A stretch of DNA of 64,000 bases from NCBI GenBank assembly GCA_963782465.1, contig CAWAJR010000001.1, positions 496,001-560,000 of the forward strand. The letters are read 5' to 3'. The DNA comes from JAODBJ01 sp963782465. GTDB taxonomy: Bacteria; Actinomycetota; Acidimicrobiia; IMCC26256; PALSA-610. Below, in pieces: positions 43,580-52,605 of this stretch. A program made the position numbers and the translations under genes. The notes beneath the pieces were generated by a model, which saw nothing but the letters and a program-made list of their open reading frames with translations, did not search any database and was not told where the DNA came from. Within the stretch, counting starts at the first letter, position 1, and every line of letters begins with the position of its first letter.

Positions 43580-44765
43580 TTGCCACAAGCGGCGGTCGCC
43601 GGGATCGGCCAGACGCGTTACGCGAAGGCGATGGGGCGATCGGAAATCGACCTCGCACTGGAGGCGATACGCGCGTGCTGTGCCGACGCGGGGCTCCCGA
43701 CGTCGGCGATCGACGGGTTCGTGAGCTACCACATCGAGCAGGTCACCGAGGTCGATCTCATGACCACGCTCGGCCTACCCGAGTTGCGCTTCATGGCGCG
43801 CACGCCCTCGGGAGGCGGGGGCGCCGCTTCGATCCTCGGCCTCGCCGCGCTCGCGGTGGCGAGCGGCACCGCCGATTGCGTGGTCGCGTTCCGTGCCCGG
43901 AACCGCTCGAAGCGCGCGTCGTACGGGGCTGATCCGAACCAGGGTGGGCGGCCGTGGGCGAAGGCCGGCACCCGCCTCTCGGATTTCCGCCAGTGGCACT
44001 ACCCGTTCGGTGTCGCGGCGCCGGCGCACGAATTCGCGCTGATCGCCCGCCGCCACATGCACGTGTACGGCACGCGGGCCGAACACTTCGGTCTCCAGGC
44101 GGTCGCGCAACGGTTCCACGCGAGCCGCAACCCCGATGCCTTGCTCCGCGACGCCATCACGCTCGACGACTGGCGATCGTCGCGCCCGATCGCCGAACCG
44201 ATCCGCCTCTTCGACTGCTCGCTCGAGAACGACGGCGCGGCCGCGGTGCTGGTGACGTCGCTCGAACGCGCCCGCGACCTGCGGCAACCGCCGGCCGTCG
44301 TGCTCGCGCAGGCGCAATTCGGCGCGCCGATCCACACCCAGCTCGACGAGTTCTTCGCGACGACCGCCGCGTTCGGTGAACGCGACGGCGGCGCGGTCGA
44401 TGCCGGCCGCCGGCTGTTCGGGGCGGCGGGGATCATCCCCGCCGATGTCGACGTCGCGCTGATCGTCGAGCCGTTCACCGTCGCCGTGCCGCTCGCACTC
44501 GAGCAATACGGGTTCTGCGGGCGCGGTGAAGGCGGCCCGTTCATCGAGAGCGGCGCGACACGATGGCCCGACGGTGGGTTGCCGGTGAACACGCACGGCG
44601 GGTCGAACGGCGAAGCGTTCATCCACGGCGTGAACCACTTGCCCGAAGCGGTACGCCAGCTTCGAGGCACCGCGTGCAATCAGGTGCCGAACGCGCGAGA
44701 TCGCGTTCGTGTGCGGTGCCATCAGCGACCCGTCGGGCGCCGTGCTCCTGGGCACCGACCGGTGA
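43580..44765 (+). CDS. thiolase-family lipid-transfer-like protein (frameshifted)
   Basis: About 394 aa after one correction. N-terminal A-A-V-A-G-I-G-Q-T-R-Y-A-K and the late N-T-H-G-G-S-N-G-E-A are thiolase/SCP2-type signatures. One extra base near 44690 shifts the frame; restored, the end reads N-A-E-I-A-F-V-C-G-A-I-S-D-P-S-G-A-V-L-L-G. Without that, the frame falsely fuses to the downstream Zn-ribbon gene. Such thiolases paired with a DUF35 protein degrade branched or steroid-type acyl-CoAs. TTG start; a stronger start is not seen. Confidence 0.82.
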
Positions 44766-45181
44766 GCGCGCCGTACCCTCGCCCGCAGCCGGTCGACGCG
44801 CTCGACGTCGCGTTCTGGGGCTACGTCGACGCCGGCGAACTGCGCGTACAACGGTGCGTCGCGTGCGCGAAGTACCGCCATCCGCCGCGTGCGATCTGCG
44901 CGCAGTGCGGGAGCCCGCAACACGAATGGGTGCCCGTCGGTGGGCGCGGCGAAGTGTGGTCGTTCACGGTGGTCCACCCGCCGACCCTCCCGGCGTTCGC
45001 CGACCAGGTGCCGTACGGCGCGGTGGTCGTGCGGCTCGACGAGGGTGTGTTCATGGTGAGCAATGTCGTCGACTGCCCGGTCGACGAACTCGCCGTCGGG
45101 CTCACGGTCGAGGTCGCGATCACCGGCCGCGACGACGACCTGGTCCTGCCGCTGTTCCGCCGCGTCGCGCCGGCCGGGTAG
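44762..45181 (+). CDS. Zn-ribbon OB-fold (DUF35) protein
   Basis: 139-aa DUF35 protein. The rubredoxin-like zinc ribbon is C-V-A-C-A-K-Y-R-H-P-P-R-A-I-C-A-Q-C-G, then an OB fold beginning G-R-G-E-V-W-S-F-T-V-V-H. These proteins form complexes with thiolase-like partners and help bind acyl-CoA. The GTG start overlaps the corrected thiolase stop (GTGA), confirming the pair. Confidence 0.88.
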   Translation: MSAPYPRPQPVDALDVAFWGYVDAGELRVQRCVACAKYRHPPRAICAQCGSPQHEWVPVGGRGEVWSFTVVHPPTLPAFADQVPYGAVVVRLDEGVFMVSNVVDCPVDELAVGLTVEVAITGRDDDLVLPLFRRVAPAG

Positions 45182-45247
45182 CGGCCGGGGAGCTGCCCTG
45201 TCGGATTTCCGCCAGTCGGCGGGCACGCGAGATGGCACCCTGGAGGC

Positions 45248-46729
45248 ATGTTCGAAGACTTCGAACGGTGCCACCGAGCCGTGCAGTCGAAGGACGCCCG
45301 TTTCGACGGGTGGTTCGTCACCGCGGTGTTGACGACGCGGATCTACTGCCGGCCCAGTTGCCCGGCCCGCCCGCCCCACGCGAAGAACATGCGCTTCTAC
45401 CCGACCGCCGCGGCCGCCCAGCAGGCCGGGTTCCGGGCGTGCAAGCGTTGCCGGCCCGACGCGACGCCGGGCTCGCCCGAGTGGAACATGCGGGCCGACC
45501 TCGTGGCACGGGCGATGCGCTGCATCGCCGACGGTGTCATCGATCGCGAAGGTGTCGACGGCCTGAGCGCGCGGCTGCACTACAGCACGCGCCAGATCGA
45601 ACGGCACCTGCTCGCCGAGGTCGGAGCCGGTCCGCTCGCACTGGCCCGCGCGCAACGCGCCCAGACTGCGCGCTTGCTCATCGAAACGACGACACTGCCG
45701 ATCTCACAGATCGCGTTCGCCGCGGGTTTCGCGAGCATCCGGCAGTTCAACGACACCGTCCGCGCCGTTTTCGCGCTCACGCCGAGCGAGCTCCGCACGC
45801 GTGCGCGTACCGCCTCGGCCCCGCCGGCGCCGGGTGCGTTGCTGCTGCGCCTGCCGTTCCGGATGCCGTTGTGCCCCGACAATCTCTTCGGGCATCTCGC
45901 GGCGACGGCGGTACCGGGGTGCGAGGAAGTGCGTCGCGGCGCGTACCGGCGAACCTTGCGCCTTCCGAACGGCAACGGCACCGTCGCCCTCACGCCGACG
46001 CCCGATCACATCGCCTGCCAGCTGCGGCTCGACGACCTGCGCGACGTTCCCACCGCGATCGCGCGCTGCCGGCGCCTGCTCGACCTCGACGCGGATCCCG
46101 AAGCGGTCGACGACGCGCTGGGCCGCGACCCCCTTCTCGCGCCACTGGTGCGCAAGGCGCCGGGGCGCCGGGTACCGCGCACGGTCGACGAGAACGAGTT
46201 CGCCGTGCGCGCGGTCCTCGGGCAGCAGGTTTCGACGGCGGCCGGACGCACGCACGCGGCCCGGCTGGTGAAGCGCTACGGGACGCCGGTCGCCGACGCC
46301 GATGGCGGCCTCACCCACGTGTTCCCCACGCCGGAACAACTGCTCGACATCGACCCGGCCGCCCTCGCGTTCCCGGCGGCGCGGCAGCGCGGCGTGGCTG
46401 CGCTCGTCGGCGCGCTCGCCGCCGGTGAGATCGACCTCGGCGCGGGCACCGACTGGGACCGCGCCCGCACCGACCTGCTCGCCCTTCCCGGCATCGGCCC
46501 GTGGACCGTCGAGATGATCGCGATGCGCGCGCTCGGCGATCCCGACGCGTTCCCGACCGGCGACATGGGTGTGCGCAGAGCCGCCGTCGAACTGGGCGCC
46601 GGCGACGGCGCGCTGCTGGTCGGCCGGGCCGAGCAATGGCGCCCGTGGCGCGCGTACGCGGTGCAGCACCTCTGGTCGACACAAGACCACTCGATCAACG
46701 ACTGGCCACCGAAGGAGACGGCACGATGA
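45248..46729 (+). CDS. Ada-AlkA fusion: methylphosphotriester-binding activator and 3-methyladenine glycosylase
   Basis: 493-aa three-part DNA repair protein. Residues 1-70 are the Ada zinc domain with Cys34, 38, 65 and 68, which accepts methyl groups from phosphotriesters. About 80-185 is an AraC-type DNA-binding domain. About 195-493 is an AlkA glycosylase with the helix-hairpin-helix L-P-G-I-G-P-W-T-V-E-M and the catalytic Asp in F-P-T-G-D-M-G-V. It should sense alkylation, activate transcription and excise alkylated bases. The stop overlaps the next gene (ATGA). Confidence 0.93.
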   Translation: MFEDFERCHRAVQSKDARFDGWFVTAVLTTRIYCRPSCPARPPHAKNMRFYPTAAAAQQAGFRACKRCRPDATPGSPEWNMRADLVARAMRCIADGVIDREGVDGLSARLHYSTRQIERHLLAEVGAGPLALARAQRAQTARLLIETTTLPISQIAFAAGFASIRQFNDTVRAVFALTPSELRTRARTASAPPAPGALLLRLPFRMPLCPDNLFGHLAATAVPGCEEVRRGAYRRTLRLPNGNGTVALTPTPDHIACQLRLDDLRDVPTAIARCRRLLDLDADPEAVDDALGRDPLLAPLVRKAPGRRVPRTVDENEFAVRAVLGQQVSTAAGRTHAARLVKRYGTPVADADGGLTHVFPTPEQLLDIDPAALAFPAARQRGVAALVGALAAGEIDLGAGTDWDRARTDLLALPGIGPWTVEMIAMRALGDPDAFPTGDMGVRRAAVELGAGDGALLVGRAEQWRPWRAYAVQHLWSTQDHSINDWPPKETAR

Positions 46730-47346
46730 CCACGACGACGATGCCAACGACAACGACGGCGGCCGGCGCGAAGACCGGCAAGAAGTACCGCGTCGTCGAC
46801 AGCCCGATCGGGCCGCTCACGATTGCCGGTCGCCGCGACGCGCTCGGCGAGGTGATCACCAACGTGAGGATGGACGACCAGGCTCACCCACCCGTCGACG
46901 GTGATCACTGGTCGTTCGACGCATCGGCGTTCGCCGGTGTCGTCGCGCAACTGGAGGCGTACTTCGACGGCGCGTTACGCGACTTCGACGTCCGGCTCGA
47001 CCTCCAAGGCACCGAATTCCAGCGCCGGGTGTGGAAGGCGCTGCTCCAGATCCCCTACGGCGAAACCGAGTCGTACGGCGCGCTCGCGGCGCGGATCGGG
47101 CAGCCGTCTGCGTCGCGAGCCGTGGGTCTGGCCAACGGGCGCAACCCGGTCGCGATCATCGTCCCGTGCCACCGGGTGATCGGGGCATCGGGTTCGCTCA
47201 CCGGCTACGGCGGCGGCCTCCCGCGCAAGCGCGCCCTGCTCGACCTCGAGCGCCAACCGTCGCTCCCGATGATCGCCGGTTCGCTCGCGACGAACGTCGC
47301 TACAAGCTCGACACGACCTGCCGTGCGTCCTCGATCGTCGATGTGA
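46726..47346 (+). CDS. ogt: methylated-DNA-protein cysteine methyltransferase
   Basis: 206-aa Ogt/MGMT family suicide repair protein moving methyl groups from O6-methylguanine to Cys148 in I-V-P-C-H-R-V-I-G. The DNA-binding region F-Q-R-R-V-W-K-A-L-L-Q-I-P-Y-G-E-T and A-S-R-A-V-G are present. The start is preceded by a Thr-rich stretch and overlaps the Ada-AlkA stop, so the two form an alkylation-response operon. The C-terminus runs about 25 residues past the usual end and overlaps the convergent LLM gene by 47 bases. Confidence 0.92.
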   Translation: MTTTTMPTTTTAAGAKTGKKYRVVDSPIGPLTIAGRRDALGEVITNVRMDDQAHPPVDGDHWSFDASAFAGVVAQLEAYFDGALRDFDVRLDLQGTEFQRRVWKALLQIPYGETESYGALAARIGQPSASRAVGLANGRNPVAIIVPCHRVIGASGSLTGYGGGLPRKRALLDLERQPSLPMIAGSLATNVATSSTRPAVRPRSSM

Positions 47347-48142
47347 CCGCGCCGGCCGACCCCGGCCGGGGCATCACGACGATGCGATCGACGCCCAGTT
47401 CGGCGAATGCCGCGGCCCGCTCGGCGGTGAGACGCCCGCGGGGTGTCACGGATATCTCGAGCGGGCCGAGCGACGCGGGGCGACCGATCGTGCCCGCGAT
47501 CGAACGGAGCGCCTCGACACTCTTCGCGGTGTCGGAGGGCTCTTGCGCGAAGCCGTACCAGCCGTTCCCGCGAGTGATCGCGCGGCGGTAGGCCCGCGGC
47601 GTGTGACCGCCGACAACGATCGGGATCGGCCGTTGCACCGGCCGTGGGTACGCGTCGACGCCGCTGAAATCGGCGTACGAGCCGTGGTACTCGGGGTGTT
47701 CGTCGTACCAGAGGTGGCGCATCGCATCGAGGTACTCGTCGGTGATCGCACCGCGATGTTCGAAGTCGGCGCCGATCGCCCGGAACTCCGGCTCGAGGTA
47801 ACCGACGCCGACACCCAGCGTGAGGCGACCGTGACTGACGACGTCGAGGCTCGCGACCTGCTTCGCGAGGACAACCGGGTTCCGTTGGGGAAGGATCACG
47901 ATGCCGGTCGCGATGCGTACCGTCGTGGTGTGCGCGGCCGCCCAGGCGAGCGCGATCAGTGGGTCGAAGACGGGGTCTCGAGGCGCCATCGGCGACGGGG
48001 GGACCTGCGGGTCGGGCACCACGACATGCTCACCGGCCCACAACGAGTCGAAGCCGGCCGCCTCCGCGGCTTGTGCCTGCTCGGCGAGCCGTTCGGGATC
48101 GCACGCCGGGCCCATGTTGACGCTGAACAATCCGAGTCTCAT
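47300..48142 (-). CDS. LLM class F420-dependent oxidoreductase
   Basis: 280-aa luciferase-like oxidoreductase. F420-type features are A-E-A-A-G-F-D-S-L-W-A-G-E-H, the A-T-G-I-V-I-L-P-Q-R-N-P segment, and G-R-L-T-L-G-V-G-V-G-Y-L. The ATG overlaps the stop of the PLP-enzyme gene upstream (ATGA). It is the last of three genes with the beta-barrel protein and the PLP enzyme. Substrate unknown. Confidence 0.88.
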   Translation of the reverse strand: MRLGLFSVNMGPACDPERLAEQAQAAEAAGFDSLWAGEHVVVPDPQVPPSPMAPRDPVFDPLIALAWAAAHTTTVRIATGIVILPQRNPVVLAKQVASLDVVSHGRLTLGVGVGYLEPEFRAIGADFEHRGAITDEYLDAMRHLWYDEHPEYHGSYADFSGVDAYPRPVQRPIPIVVGGHTPRAYRRAITRGNGWYGFAQEPSDTAKSVEALRSIAGTIGRPASLGPLEISVTPRGRLTAERAAAFAELGVDRIVVMPRPGSAGAVTSTIEDARQVVSSL

Positions 48143-49320
48143 GGCTGCGCCACTTCGGCGACGGCGCCGAGAAGCGCGTCGACGTCGTCGGTCGTGGTAT
48201 GCCGCACGATGCCGGCCCGTACCGCGCCGCCGCGCTCGCGCAACCCGAGCGCGTCGATCAATTCGCACGCGTAATTGTCGCCGCTCCACACCGCGATGCG
48301 TCGCTCGGCGAGCGCACGCGCGACCGTTGCCGGTGCGACCCCGTCGAGGTTGAAGATCGTGGTCGGCGCGCGACCCTCGGCGCCCGCCGGCCCGTGGACG
48401 CTGACACCGGGGATTTCCCGGAGCCCGCGTTCGAGCCGGTCGAGCAAGGCCGCTTCGGTCGCGGCCGCCTCGATCGCATCGTGTTCTTGCATGAAGCGCG
48501 CCGCGGCCGCGATGCCCGCGATGTTCTCGAACGCCTTGGTGCCCGTCTCCCAACGATCAGGGCCGTCGTAGTCGGCGGGCCGCACCCGGTAGGGCTCGAC
48601 ACCGGCCATCAGCTCCGGTTGCAGCACGAGGATGCCACCGTGCGGCCCGTACCACTTGTAGGGCGACGTCACGAGCGAATCGATCCCCCAACCGTTGACG
48701 TCGACGGGGAGATGCGGGGCACGCGCGACGGCATCGACGTGTACGCGGGCGCCGGCCGCGTGGGCCATCGTGATCGCGGCTCGCAGGTCGGGTGCGAACC
48801 CGGTGAGGTTCGACGCGCCGCTGATCGCGACCCACCCCACCGCGCCGGCGGCCAGCTCCCGCTCGAGATCGGCGAGGTCGAGCGCGCCGCCGGCGGGGTC
48901 GACCGGCAGCATCGCGACCGACGCGCCGCTCTCCCGCGCGGCCAACACCCAGGGCGTGATGTTCGAGTCGTGGTCGAGTTGGGTGCACACGATGCGCGCC
49001 GCGCGCGGCTGCGCGCCCCATTGCCGGGCGAGCGCGCGCGTGTACGCGAACACCAATGCGGTCGAGCTTCCTCCGAAGATCACCTGGCCGGGTGCCGCGC
49101 CGAGGAACGAGCCGACCGCCGCGCGCGCGTCGTCGACCATCGCCGCGGTCTGTTCGCTGGCGGCGAACGCGCCGCCGGCGTTCGCCGGCGCGGGGCTCGT
49201 CAGGTACGCGTGCATTGCGTCGATTGCAGCGTCGACCGGCAGCGTTCCCGCCGGGCCGTCGAAGCGCACCCAGCCGTCGCGAAGCCCGGGGAAGCGATCG
49301 CGGAGATCGGGCAGTACCAC
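48139..49320 (-). CDS. class V aminotransferase, VC1184-like cysteine desulfurase subfamily
   Basis: 393-aa PLP enzyme. The aldimine lysine is in T-S-P-Y-K-W-Y-G-P-H-G-G, a signature of the VC1184-type desulfurase-like subfamily, and the His-Asp pair is in Q-L-D-H-D-S-N. It lacks an obvious C-terminal persulfide cysteine, so it may not be a true desulfurase; lyase or other activity is possible. The GTG start is 14 bases after the beta-barrel gene; the stop overlaps the LLM gene. Confidence 0.84.
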   Translation of the reverse strand: MVLPDLRDRFPGLRDGWVRFDGPAGTLPVDAAIDAMHAYLTSPAPANAGGAFAASEQTAAMVDDARAAVGSFLGAAPGQVIFGGSSTALVFAYTRALARQWGAQPRAARIVCTQLDHDSNITPWVLAARESGASVAMLPVDPAGGALDLADLERELAAGAVGWVAISGASNLTGFAPDLRAAITMAHAAGARVHVDAVARAPHLPVDVNGWGIDSLVTSPYKWYGPHGGILVLQPELMAGVEPYRVRPADYDGPDRWETGTKAFENIAGIAAAARFMQEHDAIEAAATEAALLDRLERGLREIPGVSVHGPAGAEGRAPTTIFNLDGVAPATVARALAERRIAVWSGDNYACELIDALGLRERGGAVRAGIVRHTTTDDVDALLGAVAEVAQP

Positions 49321-49334
49321 CGGGAACGCGCCCG

Positions 49335-49883
49335 TCAGCCGACGCGGCGCAACGTGTTGCGGTCCTCGTGCGCGAACGGTTCGGGCATCTCCGTCATCCG
49401 CAGCATCGTGATTTCGTGGTACGACCAGCTGTCGGTGCCGGTGGTGATCGTCGCGTCGTACGTGAGGCTGCTCGCGTTCTTCGCGAGGTACTGGTTCTCG
49501 CCGATCGTGTAGTTCGTGCCGCCCAGCTCGGCGTGCAGCGTGAACGACGTCGCGTCCTCGGCTGCGGTGCCGCCGGCGAGCACGGTGATCCCGCGCGGCA
49601 CGACGAAGCCGCGCAGCACCTCGCCGGTCGCGGAATCCCACAGCCAGTACCCGACCTCGGTGTGGAACGGGTTGTCTTCGCTGCCGCGCCACATCGCCGT
49701 CTTGTAGTCGAGCCCGTACAGCGACTGGTGCCCGTTGACGACCGGCCCGAACGGCTTCATCGTCACCTTCTCCCGGTACGGCGTGTCGAGCACCGCGTTC
49801 TGGATGTGGGAGAACGCGGTGTCGAGGCCGGCGTCGGCTTCCCACTCACCGATCAACCCTTGCAGTGGTCCCCATTCGGTCAT
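49335..49883 (-). CDS. FABP-like / heme-binding beta-barrel (DUF1794-type) protein
   Basis: 182-aa beta-barrel protein. It opens L-Q-G-L-I-G-E-W-E-A-D-A-G, where the family has G-x-W-x-G-x-G, and ends H-E-I-T-M-L-R-M. The nitrobindin/FABP-like family binds heme or lipids; the deviation in the first motif leaves the ligand unclear. It is the first gene of an operon with the VC1184-type PLP enzyme and an F420-type oxidoreductase. Confidence 0.7.
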   Translation of the reverse strand: MTEWGPLQGLIGEWEADAGLDTAFSHIQNAVLDTPYREKVTMKPFGPVVNGHQSLYGLDYKTAMWRGSEDNPFHTEVGYWLWDSATGEVLRGFVVPRGITVLAGGTAAEDATSFTLHAELGGTNYTIGENQYLAKNASSLTYDATITTGTDSWSYHEITMLRMTEMPEPFAHEDRNTLRRVG

Positions 49884-50073
49884 CCGGGTCTCCCGCTCGT
49901 GAACCGTTCGTGCTCGCCAGGGTAGGGGTGAGGCGGCGCAAATCGCCGGTTTCCGGCGCCGGTTCGCACCCGGGAGCCGCCGGAAGCCCGGGATCACCTC
50001 AGGGGGCCGCGAAGGGGGTCGATCTGGAAAGACCGGGACCTCGGCGCGCCCGGCGCCGGTCACGGAGAACCGA

Positions 50074-50607
50074 TTGAAGGCTGGAAGCTCGCGCATCGTG
50101 GCCGGCGTCCTGGCCGGCATCGCCGCCGGCACCCTTGCGGTGCTCGGTTCGACGGTCGCGGCCGCGGCCGGGACACTCGACTTCGGCGGCGGTTCGGCTC
50201 CCGCCATCAGCAGTTTCACGCCGATCACCCTGAACGGCACCCCGCAACTGTCGAGCCTCACGATCGCCCCGTTCAGCGTCGTCGACACGACCTCGAGCGG
50301 CGCGGGCTGGCACGTGACGCTCACCATCCCCGACCTCGTCAACGGCGGGTCGGTCATCCCGGCCTCGATCTTCTCGATGGACGCGCCGATCGTGACCCCG
50401 TCGGGTGGGGCCGACATCACCGGCGTCACGGGGCACCCGTCGACCGGCAACCTCGGGTCGGGAGAGGCGATCGTCACCGCCGCGGTCGGCTACGGCGACG
50501 GGACCTATCTCGTGTCGCCCGCGCCGGTGATGATGACGGTCCCCGTGGCCGCGCTGGCCGGCACGTACACGAGCGCGGCAACGATCAGCGTCGACTCCGG
50601 TCCGTGA
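50074..50607 (+). CDS. secreted beta-rich surface protein
   Basis: 177-aa exported protein. A signal peptide (V-L-A-G-I-A-A-G-T-L-A-V-L-G) ends near A-A-A-A-G. The mature part resembles WxL/surface beta-sandwich proteins (S-G-A-G-W-H-V-T-L-T and a late A-G-T-Y-T-S-A-A-T-I-S-V). Surface attachment is inference. The TTG start has a GGAGAA site 6 bases upstream. Confidence 0.65.
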   Translation: MKAGSSRIVAGVLAGIAAGTLAVLGSTVAAAAGTLDFGGGSAPAISSFTPITLNGTPQLSSLTIAPFSVVDTTSSGAGWHVTLTIPDLVNGGSVIPASIFSMDAPIVTPSGGADITGVTGHPSTGNLGSGEAIVTAAVGYGDGTYLVSPAPVMMTVPVAALAGTYTSAATISVDSGP

Positions 50608-50640
50608 CCGCGGCGGCGACTCGCCGGTGCTGCTCGCCGA

Positions 50641-52536
50641 TCAAGCCATCGCGATGGTGAACAAGTCGTCGGCGGTCTGAGGCGGGCCGAGCAGGCCGCC
50701 TTGCGCATAGTCGCACCGCATCGCGGCCAACGCCGCGTACTGCGCGTCGGTCTCGACCCCGTCGGCGACGACTTCGGTGTCGATGCTGTGTGCCAGCTCG
50801 ATGACGCCGCGGACGATCTCGCTCGCGCGCGGCCGGTCGCACAGGTTCCGGACGAAGTCGTGGTTGACCTTCAGGACGCTCACGGGAAGGTCCTTGACGA
50901 AACGCAGGGATGCGTAGCCGGTACCGAAGTCGTCGATCGCGAGACGAGGCCCGAGCGCGGCCAGCTCGATCAGCCGTGATCGCTCGTCGGGTTCCAGTGC
51001 CTCGCGGGCCACGGCGAAACTCTCGGTGAGCTCGAAGGAGAGCCGGAGGGCGCCGGGGTCGATCCCGGTCGCGGCGAGGATCGCGCGGGTTTGCGCGATC
51101 AGATCGGTTTCGCCGAGTTGGCGGGGCGACAGGTTCAACGCGACGTGGAGCTGGTCGTCGTCGGCGCGCGCGGCGTTCCAGCGGCCAACGGTCGTGCACG
51201 CGGTTTCGAGCGCCCACTGACCGATCGGCACGATCAACCCGGTGCGTTCCGCAGCTTCGAGGAACTCGTTCGGGACGAGCACCCCGCGGTCGCGATGTTG
51301 CCAGCGCAACAGCGCCTCGACCCCGACGAGACGGCGGCTCGCGATGTGCACGACCGGCTGGTAGTGCAGCTGTAACTCGTTGCGTTCGAGGGCGTGCACG
51401 AGTTCGGTTTCCGTGTTCACCCGACGGCGAGCGGCACGCCGGGTGGCTTCGTCGAAGATGCGAACTTTGCCTGCCGTCCCTTGCGCCTTGGCGAAGTACA
51501 TGGCGGCGTCGGCTTCGCTGAGCAGCTCCTCGGTCCCGGTGACGTCGGCGTCGAGTGTCGCGATGCCGATGCTGACCGACACGTTCCACCGGTCGTCGGC
51601 GATCTGGAACGGTTCCTGGAATGCGGCGCGCACCCGGTCGGCGACTCGTTCGACGTCCTCGTCGCCGGCGTACTCGCACAGGATCACGAACTCGTCGCCA
51701 CCGAAGCGGGCGAGCGTGTCGGTGTGGCGCAAGACTTTGCTCACCCGCTCCGCGACCTGGACGAGCAGCAGGTCGCCGGCGTGATGGCCGAACGTGTCGT
51801 TGACGAGCTTGAAGCGATCGAGATCGAGGAACATCACGGCCGGCGGTTCGTGAGGGTGCCGGTCGAGCACCGCGATCGCGTGGGAGAGACGATCGACGAG
51901 GTACTCCCGGTTCGGCAGGCCGGTGAGCGGGTCGTGCCACGCGCGATGGGCCAGCATCGCCTCGGCGTGTTCCTTCTGTTCGCCGGTTGCGCCGGCCATG
52001 CGGATCACGATCGCGAACACGAACGAGCCGAGCAGACCGATCGCCTGGGATTGGGTGCGGTCGAGCATCGAGGGTGCCCAACCCGCGAACACGAACAACT
52101 GACCGACGGCGCAGGCGAACACCGACCATCCGAGCGCGGCGCGCCACGTCTTCGCACCCGACTGTTCGAGGTCGGCCAGCGCCGAGAACGCGAACGCCAT
52201 GCCGAGGGCGGGCCCCCAACCACTGAGGTAGATGACCACCGCGACGGCCGCGACGTGCGCGCACACCCGCGCGTGCATGCGCCAGGTGCGCGGCCCGCAG
52301 TCCTTCCATCGTTCAACGAAGCGGCTCGTCACAACCGATCCGAGGATCGCGGTGGAGTACGCGGCGACGGAGGCATGGGCGACCATGCCGAACTTGCGGC
52401 ACACGAGCACGATCGCGAGCGCGACGGGCGCGACGCCGTAAACGATGACCTTCGGCGTCAACCCGCCCGGCGCCGGGCGGTTGGCCGGGTCGCCGGCGAG
52501 CGCGCCGGGATCGCTCGGCTCGGAAATCTCGCCCAC
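50641..52536 (-). CDS. membrane GGDEF-EAL protein
   Basis: 631 aa. About six membrane segments (residues 30-190) precede a GGDEF domain with an intact R-F-G-G-D-E-F active site and an inhibitory R-H-T-D motif five residues before it. The EAL domain has V-E-A-L-L-R-W, L-N-L-S, E-L-T-E-S and D-D-F-G-T-G, but the usual A-E-G-V-E is A-D-G-V-E and L-K-I-D is L-K-V-N. Cyclic-di-GMP synthesis is likely; hydrolysis may be weakened. It converges on the secreted-protein gene and is divergent from an SDR gene. Confidence 0.92.
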   Translation of the reverse strand: MGEISEPSDPGALAGDPANRPAPGGLTPKVIVYGVAPVALAIVLVCRKFGMVAHASVAAYSTAILGSVVTSRFVERWKDCGPRTWRMHARVCAHVAAVAVVIYLSGWGPALGMAFAFSALADLEQSGAKTWRAALGWSVFACAVGQLFVFAGWAPSMLDRTQSQAIGLLGSFVFAIVIRMAGATGEQKEHAEAMLAHRAWHDPLTGLPNREYLVDRLSHAIAVLDRHPHEPPAVMFLDLDRFKLVNDTFGHHAGDLLLVQVAERVSKVLRHTDTLARFGGDEFVILCEYAGDEDVERVADRVRAAFQEPFQIADDRWNVSVSIGIATLDADVTGTEELLSEADAAMYFAKAQGTAGKVRIFDEATRRAARRRVNTETELVHALERNELQLHYQPVVHIASRRLVGVEALLRWQHRDRGVLVPNEFLEAAERTGLIVPIGQWALETACTTVGRWNAARADDDQLHVALNLSPRQLGETDLIAQTRAILAATGIDPGALRLSFELTESFAVAREALEPDERSRLIELAALGPRLAIDDFGTGYASLRFVKDLPVSVLKVNHDFVRNLCDRPRASEIVRGVIELAHSIDTEVVADGVETDAQYAALAAMRCDYAQGGLLGPPQTADDLFTIAMA

Positions 52537-52605
52537 GTTGGTTCATCGACCTCCGGCCAGACGGTCTTGATCCGGTCTTGGCCCTTGGGTGGCTACGGTC
52601 GGCGG

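Noticed and set aside
43580..45181. Natural fusion of thiolase and Zn-ribbon protein
   Set aside because: A one-base shift near 44690 causes it; correcting it gives a normal thiolase end and a separate GTG start overlapping the stop.
43775..45655. Long minus-strand frame of 626 residues
   Set aside because: Arg/Pro/Ala-rich composition without motifs; it is the shadow of the thiolase, Zn-ribbon and Ada-AlkA genes.
51394..52605. N-terminal extension of the SDR across the GGDEF-EAL gene
   Set aside because: The extension is antisense shadow; the SDR cofactor motif is near the GTG at 52606, which gives standard length.
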